NCBI GenBank assembly: GCA_030042885.1
Contig: JASHYW010000358.1
Coordinates: forward strand, 1-6,961
Direction: 5' to 3'
Length of the DNA stretch: 6,961 nt
Source: Streptosporangiaceae bacterium
GTDB lineage: Bacteria; Actinomycetota; Actinomycetes; Streptosporangiales; Streptosporangiaceae
Below, piece by piece: positions 1 to 5,695 of this stretch. Numbering within the stretch: the stretch's first letter is position 1; every line of letters starts with the position of its first letter. Both the position numbers and the translations under genes were made by a program. Below the pieces are notes generated by a model, which did not search any database, was not told the DNA's origin, and was given only the letters and a program-made list of their open reading frames with translations.

Positions 1-16
1 GCAGGAGGCCCACCCG

Positions 17-356
17 ATGGGTATCACGGTCGGCCGGCACCAAGGGCCGCCGCCAGGCGAGGAGGACATCATCGCGATGATGCGCGCTCAAGGCCTGGCT
101 CCGCATGCCTGGGGCAATGCCCCCGGCGACACCTGCGGCTGGCATGAGCACGGCGATGAAAGGGGCTGTATTCCATCGGTGGCCGGATCGTGTTGCACAC
201 CGCAGCGGTGATGCTGATCTCGGTCCCGGGGACCGGCTGGTGCTGCCACCGCACACCCCGCACGCGGCCACCGTCGGCGCCGAAGAGGTCAGCTGGGTTG
301 AGGCCGCCCGCCAAGGACAGGTGCGGGCTCGGCCAAGTACGCGCAGCGGCAAATGA
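17..356 (+). pseudogene. Cupin-domain protein, double frameshift
   Basis: A perfect AGGAGG at 3-8 precedes ATG 17 by 8 nt, so the start is well supported. The first frame gives an N-terminus ending in GWHEHGDE (to about 160). Homology continues in a second frame as KGLYSIGGRIVLHT (160-201) and in a third as SGDADLGPGDRLVLPPHTPH (204 on), with the stop at 354-356. Stitched together this is a 113-residue single cupin. Motif 1 is HxHxxxE (H43, H45, E48) followed by the GG turn; motif 2 is GDRLVLPPHTPH with a C-terminal metal-ligand-type His. Both shifts equal a one-base deletion; the first is in the AAAGGGG run at 159-165. With two bases restored the length is exactly 114 codons. Small cupins of this type bind a metal, but the substrate is unknown. 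As it stands the gene gives only a truncated peptide, unless the shifts are sequencing errors. Confidence 0.75.
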
Positions 357-600
357 GTACATTCGCGACAAGAGCGCCGATGTATAAACATACGGCCTGG
401 CGGACCGACCTTGGCGGGGCCGTAACGGGATCTGCTAAGCGGTCAATGACGCGAAAAGCTCGTGATAACCGCGCGCCGACCCGCCTTATTGCATGCTTGC
501 GGTGGTCGATAAGTAGGTCGGTCAAAACGTGCCGAAGGATTGTTCTGTCCGCTGTCTTGGCCCCGTCTCCGTCGGCTGTGGTCATAAAGACGCGGCCGGC
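357..600. other. Gene-free stretch, relatively AT-rich
   Basis: No convincing gene lies between the cupin pseudogene and the 3' end of the minus-strand oxidoreductase. Base composition is less GC-rich than the surroundings (for example TGTATAAACATA at 381-392, containing GTAT-AAAC-ATAC). A perfect 9-bp inverted repeat, GACCGACCT (403-411) and AGGTCGGTC (515-523), encloses 103 bp. A 98-codon minus-strand open frame across part of the region (289-585) resembles no family I know and has no visible ribosome-binding site. Confidence 0.5.
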
Positions 601-1583
601 TCAGGCGGTGATGACGACCTTTCCCCGGGCGTGTCCTTGTTCGAGGTGGCTGATGGCCTCGGCGGCCTCGGTCAGTGGATAGGTCCGGTCGATCACGGGT
701 GCGACCTTCCCGGTTTCGGCCAGGTCGCTCAGGACGGCCGGATCGTTCTTGTTCTGGTGGGCCAGGAAGAAGACCATCGGCTGGCTCACCGCCGGTGACA
801 GCAGAGCCATCGTGGCCGAACGGCCCAGCGGCCCGATCCAGCGGCCCTTGCCCGGGCCGCCGACCCCGACCGGGACCCCCTTGGGAGCCAGGACCCGCCT
901 GGTCTTCGACAGGGTCCGGTTTCCCGCGATGTCGATCACCAGGTCGTACCGCCGCCCCGCGGCGGTGAAGTCCTCCCGGGTGTAGTCGATGGCCCGGTCG
1001 GCGCCGATCGAGGCGACCATCTGCACGTTCTGCGTGCTGCACACGCCGGTCACCTCGGCACCGAACGCCTTGGCGATCTGCACGGCGAACGCCCCCACCC
1101 CGCCCGAAGCGCCATTGACCAGCACCCGTTGCCCGGGCCGGACCTCTCCTTTGTCGCGAAGCGCCTGCAACGCGGTGAGGCCCGCCACCGGAACCGCCGC
1201 CGCCTGCTCGAACGTCAGGCCGGCCGGTCTGGCGAGCACCGCCCCGTCGTGGCGGATGCTGACGTACTCGGCGAGGGTGCCGAGGTCCTGCAGGCCGCCG
1301 GACACCTCCTCGCCGGGCCGGAACCCGGCCACGTTCTTGCCCACCGCTTCGACTGACCCCGTCATGTCTGCGCCCAGCCTGGCGGCGCTGGCCCTGGGCC
1401 GCGACAACCCCGCCAGCATCCGGACCAGGTACGGCATGCCCTGCATGAAATGCCAGTCGAGCGGTTGACCGACGCCGCCCGCACCCGGACCAGCACCTCG
1501 TCGTTGCCGACGGCAGGCATCTTGGCGTCGGCGAGCTCCAGGACGTCCGGCGGCTCGTACCGGTGGTAGCGGATCGCCTTCAT
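601..1583 (-). pseudogene. Zinc-independent MDR / quinone oxidoreductase, one frameshift
   Basis: The start ATG is at 1583 (MKAIRYHRYEPPDVLEL), preceded only by a G-rich stretch. The first 40 residues (to ...VRAASVN) are in one frame and the rest, from PLDWHFMQGM to the stop at 601-603, in another. Restoring one base at 1463-1464 (GG for an expected GGG on the + strand) joins SVN to PLDWHF, as in family members, and gives exactly 327 residues. The reconstructed protein has an N-terminal GroES-like catalytic domain with GADMTGSVEAVG (about 71-82), a Rossmann NAD(P)H site NGASGGVG (157-164), and the family C-terminus LEQGHARGKVVITA. The structural and catalytic zinc cysteines of classical alcohol dehydrogenases are absent, so this is the quinone oxidoreductase-like (COG0604) branch, probably a cytosolic NADPH-dependent reductase. 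The single lesion looks recent or artefactual, because the rest of the frame is undamaged. Confidence 0.85.
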
Positions 1584-1620
1584 GCTGCCCCCATGACCGG
1601 CGGTGCACAGCATCTGCTTG

Positions 1621-1634
1621 ATCAATGCTGTCCC
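1621..1634 (-). promoter_or_regulatory. Possible DosR-like half-site upstream of the oxidoreductase
   Basis: On the minus strand this is GGGACAGCATTGAT. Only the first half (GGGAC) matches the DosR core, 7 of 14 positions in all. Its centre is 44.5 bp upstream of ATG 1583, the same distance as for the two much better boxes in this window. That coincidence of position is the only reason to list it; the match itself is weak. Confidence 0.2.
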
Positions 1635-1756
1635 TGACCGCCGCCGAGCCAGATCCCGGGCAGGCGCTCAGCCCAGATCATCACATAACCCACGCAGGCC
1701 TGACCACACGCTGACCGGCGGAAGCATGCACCGTGGGCCGTTGGTCTTTCCTGGCT

Positions 1757-1770
1757 GGGACTTGGGTCCC
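1757..1770 (+). promoter_or_regulatory. DosR/DevR-like box upstream of the PNPOx gene
   Basis: GGGACTTGGGTCCC has perfect 5-bp arms (GGGAC/GTCCC) around a 4-bp centre. It matches 12 of 14 positions of the M. tuberculosis DosR core GGGACTWWAGTCCC. A degenerate copy, GGGCCGTTGGTCTT (1735-1748, 9 of 14), begins 22 bp upstream, two helical turns away and on the same face of the DNA. Tandem strong and weak sites are common in DosR promoters. The strong box is centred near -43 relative to the predicted transcription start, where a class II activator would touch RNA polymerase. This is a pattern match, not proof of binding. Confidence 0.65.
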
Positions 1771-1808
1771 TGTGGGGTGATCTGCGCGGCTCGTAAATTT
1801 GTGTGGCG
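1771..1808 (+). promoter_or_regulatory. Promoter with -10 TAAATT, leaderless start
   Basis: TAAATT at 1794-1799 fits the actinobacterial TANNNT -10 pattern. The hexamer 17 bp upstream (1771-1776, TGTGGG) is a poor -35, as expected for an activator-dependent promoter. Transcription would begin about 7 nt after the -10, at 1806-1808, on the GTG start codon itself. No Shine-Dalgarno sequence precedes that GTG, which agrees with a leaderless mRNA. Confidence 0.55.
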
Positions 1809-2233
1809 TGACTGCGCACGATGACGTGCTTTCTGAGCGGGAGTGCTGGGAGCTGCTGGCGACGGTTTCGGTGGGCCGGCTGGCGTTGTCGGTCCGCGCG
1901 CTGCCGGTCATCGTGCCGGTGCAGTACTACCTGGATGGCCGCAGGCTGGCGGTGTGCCTGGGGCACCACGGGCTGCCCGAGCGGTCGCTGGATGAGGCGG
2001 TCATCGCGTTTGCCGCTGATTCGATTGACCCGGTGACCAGGTCAGGCTGGCTGGTCCAGGTCCAGGGCCGGTCGGTGATCCCCCGCGGGCTCCGGATCGA
2101 TACCGACTGCGGCTGGCCCGCCGCGGCTCAGGTCGTGGAGATCGAGCCGGGGACGATCAGCGGCCACTGGATGCACCTGTGCCCGTTTATCGACGTGCTG
2201 CTGGCCGCCGGCCCGCCGCCGCCGACCGTGTGA
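1808..2233 (+). CDS. Pyridoxamine 5'-phosphate oxidase-family flavin-binding protein
   Basis: The 141-residue protein has the small split-barrel PNPOx-like fold. Family signatures are an N-terminal helix LSERECWELL, the first strand VSVGRLALS, the strand pair IVPVQYYLDGRRLAVCLG, then IAFAADSIDP...GWLVQVQGRS and a C-terminal VVEIEPGTISGHWMH. Such proteins usually bind FMN, FAD or F420 and act in redox or stress roles; few are true pyridoxamine oxidases, so the substrate is unknown. The GTG at 1808 is chosen because the predicted transcription start falls on it and homology begins soon after. A TTG at 1799 in the same frame is the alternative, but it lies inside the -10 element. The DosR-like box just upstream suggests induction under hypoxia or respiratory stress. 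The M. tuberculosis DosR regulon also contains PNPOx-like proteins (I recall Rv0080). The gene is intact and converges on the degraded gene to its right. Confidence 0.85.
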   Translation: MTAHDDVLSERECWELLATVSVGRLALSVRALPVIVPVQYYLDGRRLAVCLGHHGLPERSLDEAVIAFAADSIDPVTRSGWLVQVQGRSVIPRGLRIDTDCGWPAAAQVVEIEPGTISGHWMHLCPFIDVLLAAGPPPPTV

Positions 2234-2254
2234 GAGCCGCTCGCCCCGGCTCTC
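2232..2254. terminator. Hairpin terminator at the end of the PNPOx gene
   Basis: A perfect 8-bp stem, GAGAGCCG (2232-2239) and CGGCTCTC (2247-2254), with a 7-nt loop begins inside the TGA stop codon. There is no T-run, as is usual in high-GC actinobacteria. It sits between convergent genes, so it could serve both strands. Confidence 0.6.
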
Positions 2255-2283
2255 CGGCGATCCCCGCTTCCCGGCTTCCGCGG

Positions 2284-2779
2284 TCAGGGCGAGGCAAGCG
2301 CCAACCTGCGTGGCCTGGCCCACCGCGCGGCCGCTGTTCCTGCTGCGCGGCGGCGGGATCGGTGGTTGCGCCGGCGATGCTGCCGAGCAGGGAGCGTATG
2401 GTCGCGGTCGCGGTCTGGCGCACGATCACCGGGTCCAGCCCGGCCCCGGGCGGGGTCCGGTAGACGCCGTCCGGCCCGACCAGGGTGGCCTGCTCGCCGT
2501 CCGGGGCCACGGTGATGTCGGCATCTAGGACCGGAAACAGCTGCCCGCTCGCGGCGGCTTCCCACCGCAGGATCAGCAGCGATACCGCGCCGCGCAGACC
2601 CGCGGGACTGCACCGCAGCCAGCTTGGGAAGCGCCGACGCCGGGGCGATCCCGGCGGTCCCCTACGCCCCAGGCCGCATGCGAGGCCCGGATCAGTGACC
2701 CGCCGGCGACCAGGCCGGCCAGCCGGGCGGTCGCCGCCGCGGCGCCGGCCGCCGCCCGCGCTTCGCCGCCGATGAACAC
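2284..2779 (-). pseudogene. Conserved actinobacterial protein of unknown function, broken into three frames
   Basis: The proposed start is GTG 2779. Frame one gives ARLAGLVAGGSLIRASHAAW, frame two continues TAGIAPASALPKLAAVQ, and frame three carries the best conserved part: SLLILRWEA, FPVLDADITVAPDGEQATL, GVYRTPPGAGLD and TATATIRSLLGSIAG. I recognise this order from actinobacterial hypothetical proteins, perhaps SRPBCC-like, but no function is established. The first shift is in a GGGG run near 2661-2664 (one extra base); the second, near 2600-2612, equals one extra or two missing bases. The original stop is uncertain: the last frame stays open to 2187, across the PNPOx 3' end, while a neighbouring frame stops at 2284. 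A DosR-like box upstream indicates the intact ancestor was co-regulated with the PNPOx gene. Confidence 0.65.
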
Positions 2780-2815
2780 GTCCGTAGTGCCCCCGGCGCG
2801 CCCGCCAGGCGGGTA

Positions 2816-2829
2816 CGGGCTTAAGTCCC
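2816..2829 (-). promoter_or_regulatory. DosR/DevR-like box upstream of the degraded gene
   Basis: On the minus strand this reads GGGACTTAAGCCCG, matching 12 of 14 positions of the DosR core GGGACTWWAGTCCC, including all of GGGACTWWAG. Its centre lies 43.5 bp from GTG 2779, almost the same as the 44.5 bp between the PNPOx box and its GTG. A weak 9-of-14 copy sits 21 bp further upstream (2837-2850), but those bases also form a hairpin, so that second match may be incidental. The -10 is not clear; CACTAC at 2789-2784 is the best candidate. Confidence 0.6.
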
Positions 2830-2836
2830 GGCCTCA

Positions 2837-2854
2837 GGGCCGCAAGCCCGGCCC
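2837..2854 (-). terminator. Hairpin downstream of the STAS-PAS gene
   Basis: GGGCCG (2837-2842) pairs with CGGCCC (2849-2854) around a 6-nt loop, 33 bp beyond the stop codon of the STAS-PAS gene and before the DosR-like box. It has no T-run. It would separate the regulator from the degraded gene downstream on the same strand. Confidence 0.4.
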
Positions 2855-2886
2855 AGCGGCCCACCCGCTTGTATCAGGGCACGATG

Positions 2887-3885
2887 TCACCAGGGCGGCT
2901 CGCCGCCGCTGCCGGGGCGCCGGAACCGGAAGACATGATCGCGGATCTCGTGGATGGTGTCGTCCAGCCGCTGGAGCGCTTCGCTGATCTGCTTCCGGGC
3001 CAGCTCCGCGGGCTGGCCTGCGGCCGTTTCCAGGCTGAGCCCGACGTGGAACAAGCCGGCGACGACCCGGTCCAGCAGGTCCTCTGCGTGATGTGCCTGG
3101 CCTGCGAGCGCGGCGCGGACCAGGTCGGTGAGGTCGTCCTGCCCGTGCTCGTGGGTGGCGTCCCGGACCACGGCCAAGACGAAATGACCGCTGGCTGTCG
3201 GGATCGGGCTCAGCGTGATCGTCACTGGGATGGTGGTGCCGTCCTGGCGCAGGCCGACCAGCCGGGCCCGGTCTGCCATCGGCCGGGCGGTCGGCTTTTC
3301 CGCATACGCCGCCCGGTCCAGGCGGTGCACGTCCCGCAGGCTGGCTGGTATCAGGGACTCCACCGGCTGCCCGGCCAGCTCGCCGGGCTGGTAGCCGAAC
3401 ATCGCCGCCGCCTGCCGGTTCGCCAGCACGATCCGGCCGTCCTCATCGGCTAGCACGATCCCGTCGGCCAGCGCGTCGATCAGCCGCCGCAGCACCGTCT
3501 CGTCCGGCGGCGCCGGATCCTCGAGGGGATCCGGTCCGTCCGGCTCCCCGGCAGCGATGGCCGCCTCCACCGAGGAGTACACCGGAACCAGCCGGTCCAG
3601 GCCCTGCGCGGCCAGCAGCCGTCGGACAGCTGGCGCGGTGGCCACCAGCCGCAGCTCCGCCCGGCGGACCGCCGCCTGCTGGTACGCCCGGGCTAGTACG
3701 TCGATGCCGGCGTGCTCACACGACGCCGTCGCCGACATGTCCGCGATCACCACCGCCGCGCCGCGGTCGAACGCTGCCAGCAGCTGTTCACGGACCCGCG
3801 CGGCGTTCGACACGTCGACATGCTCGGGAAATGCCACCACGGCCCGCAGGCCCGCCCACGCCACCGGCTCCTTGCCCTCCTCCAT
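2887..3885 (-). CDS. STAS-PAS protein with kinase dimerisation-like tail
   Basis: With ATG 3885 as the start the protein has 332 residues; a GTG at 3924 in the same frame is possible, but neither has a good Shine-Dalgarno. Residues 10-112 form a STAS domain (anti-sigma-antagonist type). The usual DSSG phospho-serine motif is replaced by CEHAG (56-60), so classical SpoIIAA-style phosphorylation is unlikely. Residues 128-243 form a PAS domain (DGIVLADEDGRIVLANRQAA, AMFGYQPGELAG, VVRDAT). Residues 255-320 (LLDRVVAGLFHVGLSLETAA, then LQRLDDTIHEIRDHVF) resemble the dimerisation helices of DosS/NarX-type histidine kinases, but the H-D phospho-acceptor motif is missing and there is no ATPase domain. 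I infer a cytosolic sensor or partner-binding regulator that cannot phosphorylate by itself. It could modulate a sigma factor or a DosS/DosR-like system, but no partner is encoded here. The gene is intact among damaged neighbours. Confidence 0.85.
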   Translation of the reverse strand: MEEGKEPVAWAGLRAVVAFPEHVDVSNAARVREQLLAAFDRGAAVVIADMSATASCEHAGIDVLARAYQQAAVRRAELRLVATAPAVRRLLAAQGLDRLVPVYSSVEAAIAAGEPDGPDPLEDPAPPDETVLRRLIDALADGIVLADEDGRIVLANRQAAAMFGYQPGELAGQPVESLIPASLRDVHRLDRAAYAEKPTARPMADRARLVGLRQDGTTIPVTITLSPIPTASGHFVLAVVRDATHEHGQDDLTDLVRAALAGQAHHAEDLLDRVVAGLFHVGLSLETAAGQPAELARKQISEALQRLDDTIHEIRDHVFRFRRPGSGGEPPW

Positions 3886-4048
3886 GACAGCAGCTTGGCA
3901 CGCTGACACCAGCCATGACAGCACCGGCCCGGATCACTCCGCGCGACCGGTACCGCAAGTCGCCCCGGATCACGTCGGCCGCAACATCAGCGCTGCGGCT
4001 GGCAGATCCGCTTCAGCCTCTTCCATGAGATCGATTCAGGAACAATCG
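3886..4048. promoter_or_regulatory. Divergent intergenic region
   Basis: This 163-bp gap separates the STAS-PAS gene (leftward) from the second oxidoreductase (rightward) and must hold both promoters. CCCGGATCAC occurs twice as a direct repeat (3928-3937 and 3964-3973), starts 36 bp apart, and could be a paired regulator site. No DosR-like box was found here. Confidence 0.3.
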
Positions 4049-4731
4049 TTGAGGTCAGCAGCGGTCCTGCGCGGTCCCGGCGGCGTGCCGGAGTATGCGG
4101 ACTTCGCCGGGCCGCCCGTGCCGCCGGGCCGGGAGCTCGTCGAGCTGGCGGCAGCCGGGATCCATCAGGTCGTGCGGTTACTGGCGGCCGGCCGGCACTA
4201 CGGCTCCACCGGGAGGTACCCGCTGATCCCGGGGGTCGACGCGGTGGCCCGAACCGCCGGCGGCGGGCTGGTCTACACCGGCTACGTGCAGCTGCCGTAC
4301 GGCACGCTCGCCGAGCGGATGGCGGTGCCCGCCACGATGAAACTGCCCCTTCCCGGCGGCGCCGGGCCGGAGCACGTCGCCGGCGGGGTCAACCCGGCCT
4401 GTCCTCCTGGCTGCCGCTGCGCAGCCGGCAGTCCGAGGCCGGGCCGCTGGGCACGGTCCTGATTCTCGGCGCGACCGGCATGGCCGGCCTGCTCGCCGTG
4501 CAGAACGGCCGGCTGCTCGGCGCGGACCGGGTCATCGCGGCCGGCCGCGACCAGGCCCGCCTCACCCGCGCTGCGGCGTACGGCGCGACCCCGGTGCCGC
4601 TGCCCGATACCCGCGAGGCCGCCGCGGCAGCTCTGGCCGGCGCCATCGGCGGTGCTGCCCCGGGCCTAGTGCTCGACTTCGTCTGGGGCACACCGGCCGA
4701 GGCCATGTTCGCCGCCCTGGCCCGCCACGGG
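4049..4731 (+). pseudogene. Oxidoreductase of the MDR family, frameshifted and C-terminally truncated
   Basis: TTG 4049 is preceded by AGGAA (4038-4042, 6-nt spacing) and begins LRSAAVLRGPGGVPEY, a typical family start; an ATG at 4025 is an alternative. The catalytic-domain part runs through YPLIPGVDAVARTAGGG, YGTLAERMAVPATMKLPLP and VAGGVNPA. The frame then shifts: restoring one G in the GG at about 4396-4397 gives NPGLSSWLPLRSRQSEAG, followed by the Rossmann motif ILGATGMAG and LVLDFVWGTPAEAMFAALARHG. Homology ends there, near 4731, at about 228 of an expected 320-330 residues, so roughly the last 90-100 residues are gone. The reading frame runs on without a stop into the VOC gene. Loss of a whole segment cannot be a sequencing slip, so this is a genuine pseudogene. 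Confidence 0.8.
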
Positions 4732-4776
4732 CCGCGCCTGGTTGCCCACGGCGGGCGCTGGTGGCAGGCTGTCGGA

Positions 4777-5523
4777 GTGCCTACTCGCCTCGTCCACCTG
4801 GTTGTTGACGCGGCCCGGCCCGCCCCGCTCGCCCAGTTCTGGGCGGCCGCCCTGGGCTGGGAGATAGCCGCTGAGGGAGACGAGGAGGTCGACGTCTGCC
4901 CGGCCGGGTACAGCTATCCCGACCCTGTCGCGCTGCCGCTGGTGTTCGTGCCAGTGCCCGAGGCCAAGACCGGCAAGAACCGGGTCCACCTGGATCTGGC
5001 CACCGAATCGGCGGCACACCAGGCCGCCGAGGTCGAGCGGCTGCTCGGCCTGGGCGCGGTCCGCACTGACATCGGACAGGGCGACGTGGCCTGGGAGGTG
5101 CTGGCCGATCCTGAGGGGAACGAATTCTGCGTCTTGGACCCGCGGCCGGTCTACATCGGGGTTGGTCCCGTGGCGGCGGTCGTGGCGGATTGCCGCGATC
5201 CCGCCGGGGTGGCCGGGTTCTGGCGGCTGGCCACGGGCTGGGTGACAGGCAACTCGCTCGACTTGCCCGGCGGCGGGGTATCGCTGCGTTCACCGGCCGG
5301 GGTCGGCCCGTTCCTGGAGCTGGTGCCGTCCGCGGACCCCAAGACGGTCAAGAACCGGGTACACGTGGACGTGGCCCCGTTGCCGGGCGACGATCATGCG
5401 TCCGCGGTGGCGGCGCTGCTATCGGCCGGGGCGGTGCCTGCCGACGTCGGCCAGGGGCCGGTTTCCTGGACTGTGCTGGCCGACCCTGAGGGCAGCGAGT
5501 TCTGCGTGCTGTTGCCGCGTTGA
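4777..5523 (+). CDS. Two-domain VOC (glyoxalase-like) protein
   Basis: The 248-residue protein contains two tandem glyoxalase/bleomycin-resistance-type domains (Glyoxalase_6-like), residues 1-123 and 131-248. The duplication is plain: KNRVHLDLA (67-75) against KNRVHVDVA (192-200), and WEVLADPEGNEFCVL (106-120) against WTVLADPEGSEFCVL (231-245). In domain one, H8, H71 and E116 sit where VOC enzymes hold their metal. Domain two keeps H196 and E241 but has no histidine at the first position, so at most one complete site is likely. The substrate is unknown; relatives are mostly annotated only as VOC family proteins. GTG 4777 is chosen because homology to VOC proteins begins there, although a longer start at ATG 4480 would add about 84 residues of the broken oxidoreductase. 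Only a weak GGCAGG lies upstream. The stop codon coincides with the edge of the mobile-element-like sequence that follows. Confidence 0.85.
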   Translation: MPTRLVHLVVDAARPAPLAQFWAAALGWEIAAEGDEEVDVCPAGYSYPDPVALPLVFVPVPEAKTGKNRVHLDLATESAAHQAAEVERLLGLGAVRTDIGQGDVAWEVLADPEGNEFCVLDPRPVYIGVGPVAAVVADCRDPAGVAGFWRLATGWVTGNSLDLPGGGVSLRSPAGVGPFLELVPSADPKTVKNRVHVDVAPLPGDDHASAVAALLSAGAVPADVGQGPVSWTVLADPEGSEFCVLLPR

Positions 5524-5690
5524 CATCCTCCCCCCGCCCGAAGGCCAGGTGTTCGTGCCGCGACCTCGATGACACCGGGTTGAGTCGCGGAGCCCCATCC
5601 AGACACATAATGGGGTAATCGGGGCGCCGGCAGGTGCCCGCTTTGCAGGAACGTCACCCGCGCCGAATCGGCAGGGAGGAACTCGGCAGG
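5521..5690 (+). ncRNA. Candidate structured RNA, ωRNA/HEARO-like, on an IS200/IS605-type end relic
   Basis: The segment opens with TGACATCCTCCCCCCG, resembling actinobacterial IS200/IS605-superfamily ends (recalled, not searched). Consecutive stems follow: an imperfect hairpin around CGAA (5535-5548); CCGCGAC 5558-5564 with GTCGCGG 5584-5590; CCCCAT 5593-5598 with ATGGGG 5610-5615; GGGCGCC 5622-5628 with GGTGCCC 5633-5639 (one G-U); and GCCG-AAT-CGGC 5662-5672. GGTGTT 5548-5553 can also pair with GACACC 5571-5576 in the loop of the second stem, making a pseudoknot. G-U wobbles at 5553/5571, 5592/5616 and 5626/5635 favour a plus-strand RNA, although the first hairpin pairs better on the minus strand. 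A plus-strand RNA starting at the element end would match the IscB guide-RNA (HEARO) arrangement; a minus-strand one would match TnpB. No IscB or TnpB gene follows. The structure is seen; the family assignment is inference. Confidence 0.4.
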
Positions 5691-5695
5691 CCAGC

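Noticed and set aside
221..235. CGGTCC...GGACCG palindrome resembling an operator
   Set aside because: It lies inside the cupin coding sequence, its arms face the wrong way for a DosR core (GTCCC before GGGAC), and it encodes the conserved GPGDR turn.
443..1042. 199-codon minus-strand open frame
   Set aside because: It overlaps the first oxidoreductase in another frame, its product is rich in Arg, Gly and Pro as shadow frames are in GC-rich DNA, and it has no recognisable domain.
989..1468. 159-codon plus-strand open frame
   Set aside because: It is antisense to the oxidoreductase, which shows clear family sequence through the same bases.
1449..1608. Longer N-terminus for the oxidoreductase from a start at 1608 in the frame of its C-terminal part
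   Set aside because: The resulting leader is Arg/Gly-rich and unlike the family; the neighbouring frame contains the correct N-terminus MKAIRYHRYEPPDVLEL, so a frameshift explains it better.
2187..2300. Extension of the degraded gene's last frame across the PNPOx 3' end
   Set aside because: Homology-like sequence stops after about 2340; the rest is antisense to an intact gene and its hairpin.
2869..3453. 194-codon plus-strand open frame
   Set aside because: It is antisense to the STAS-PAS gene, whose domains are unmistakable on the minus strand.
3557..4048. N-terminal extension of the second oxidoreductase to 3557
   Set aside because: This part is antisense to the STAS-PAS coding region and low-complexity; the TTG at 4049 has a Shine-Dalgarno and the family N-terminus.
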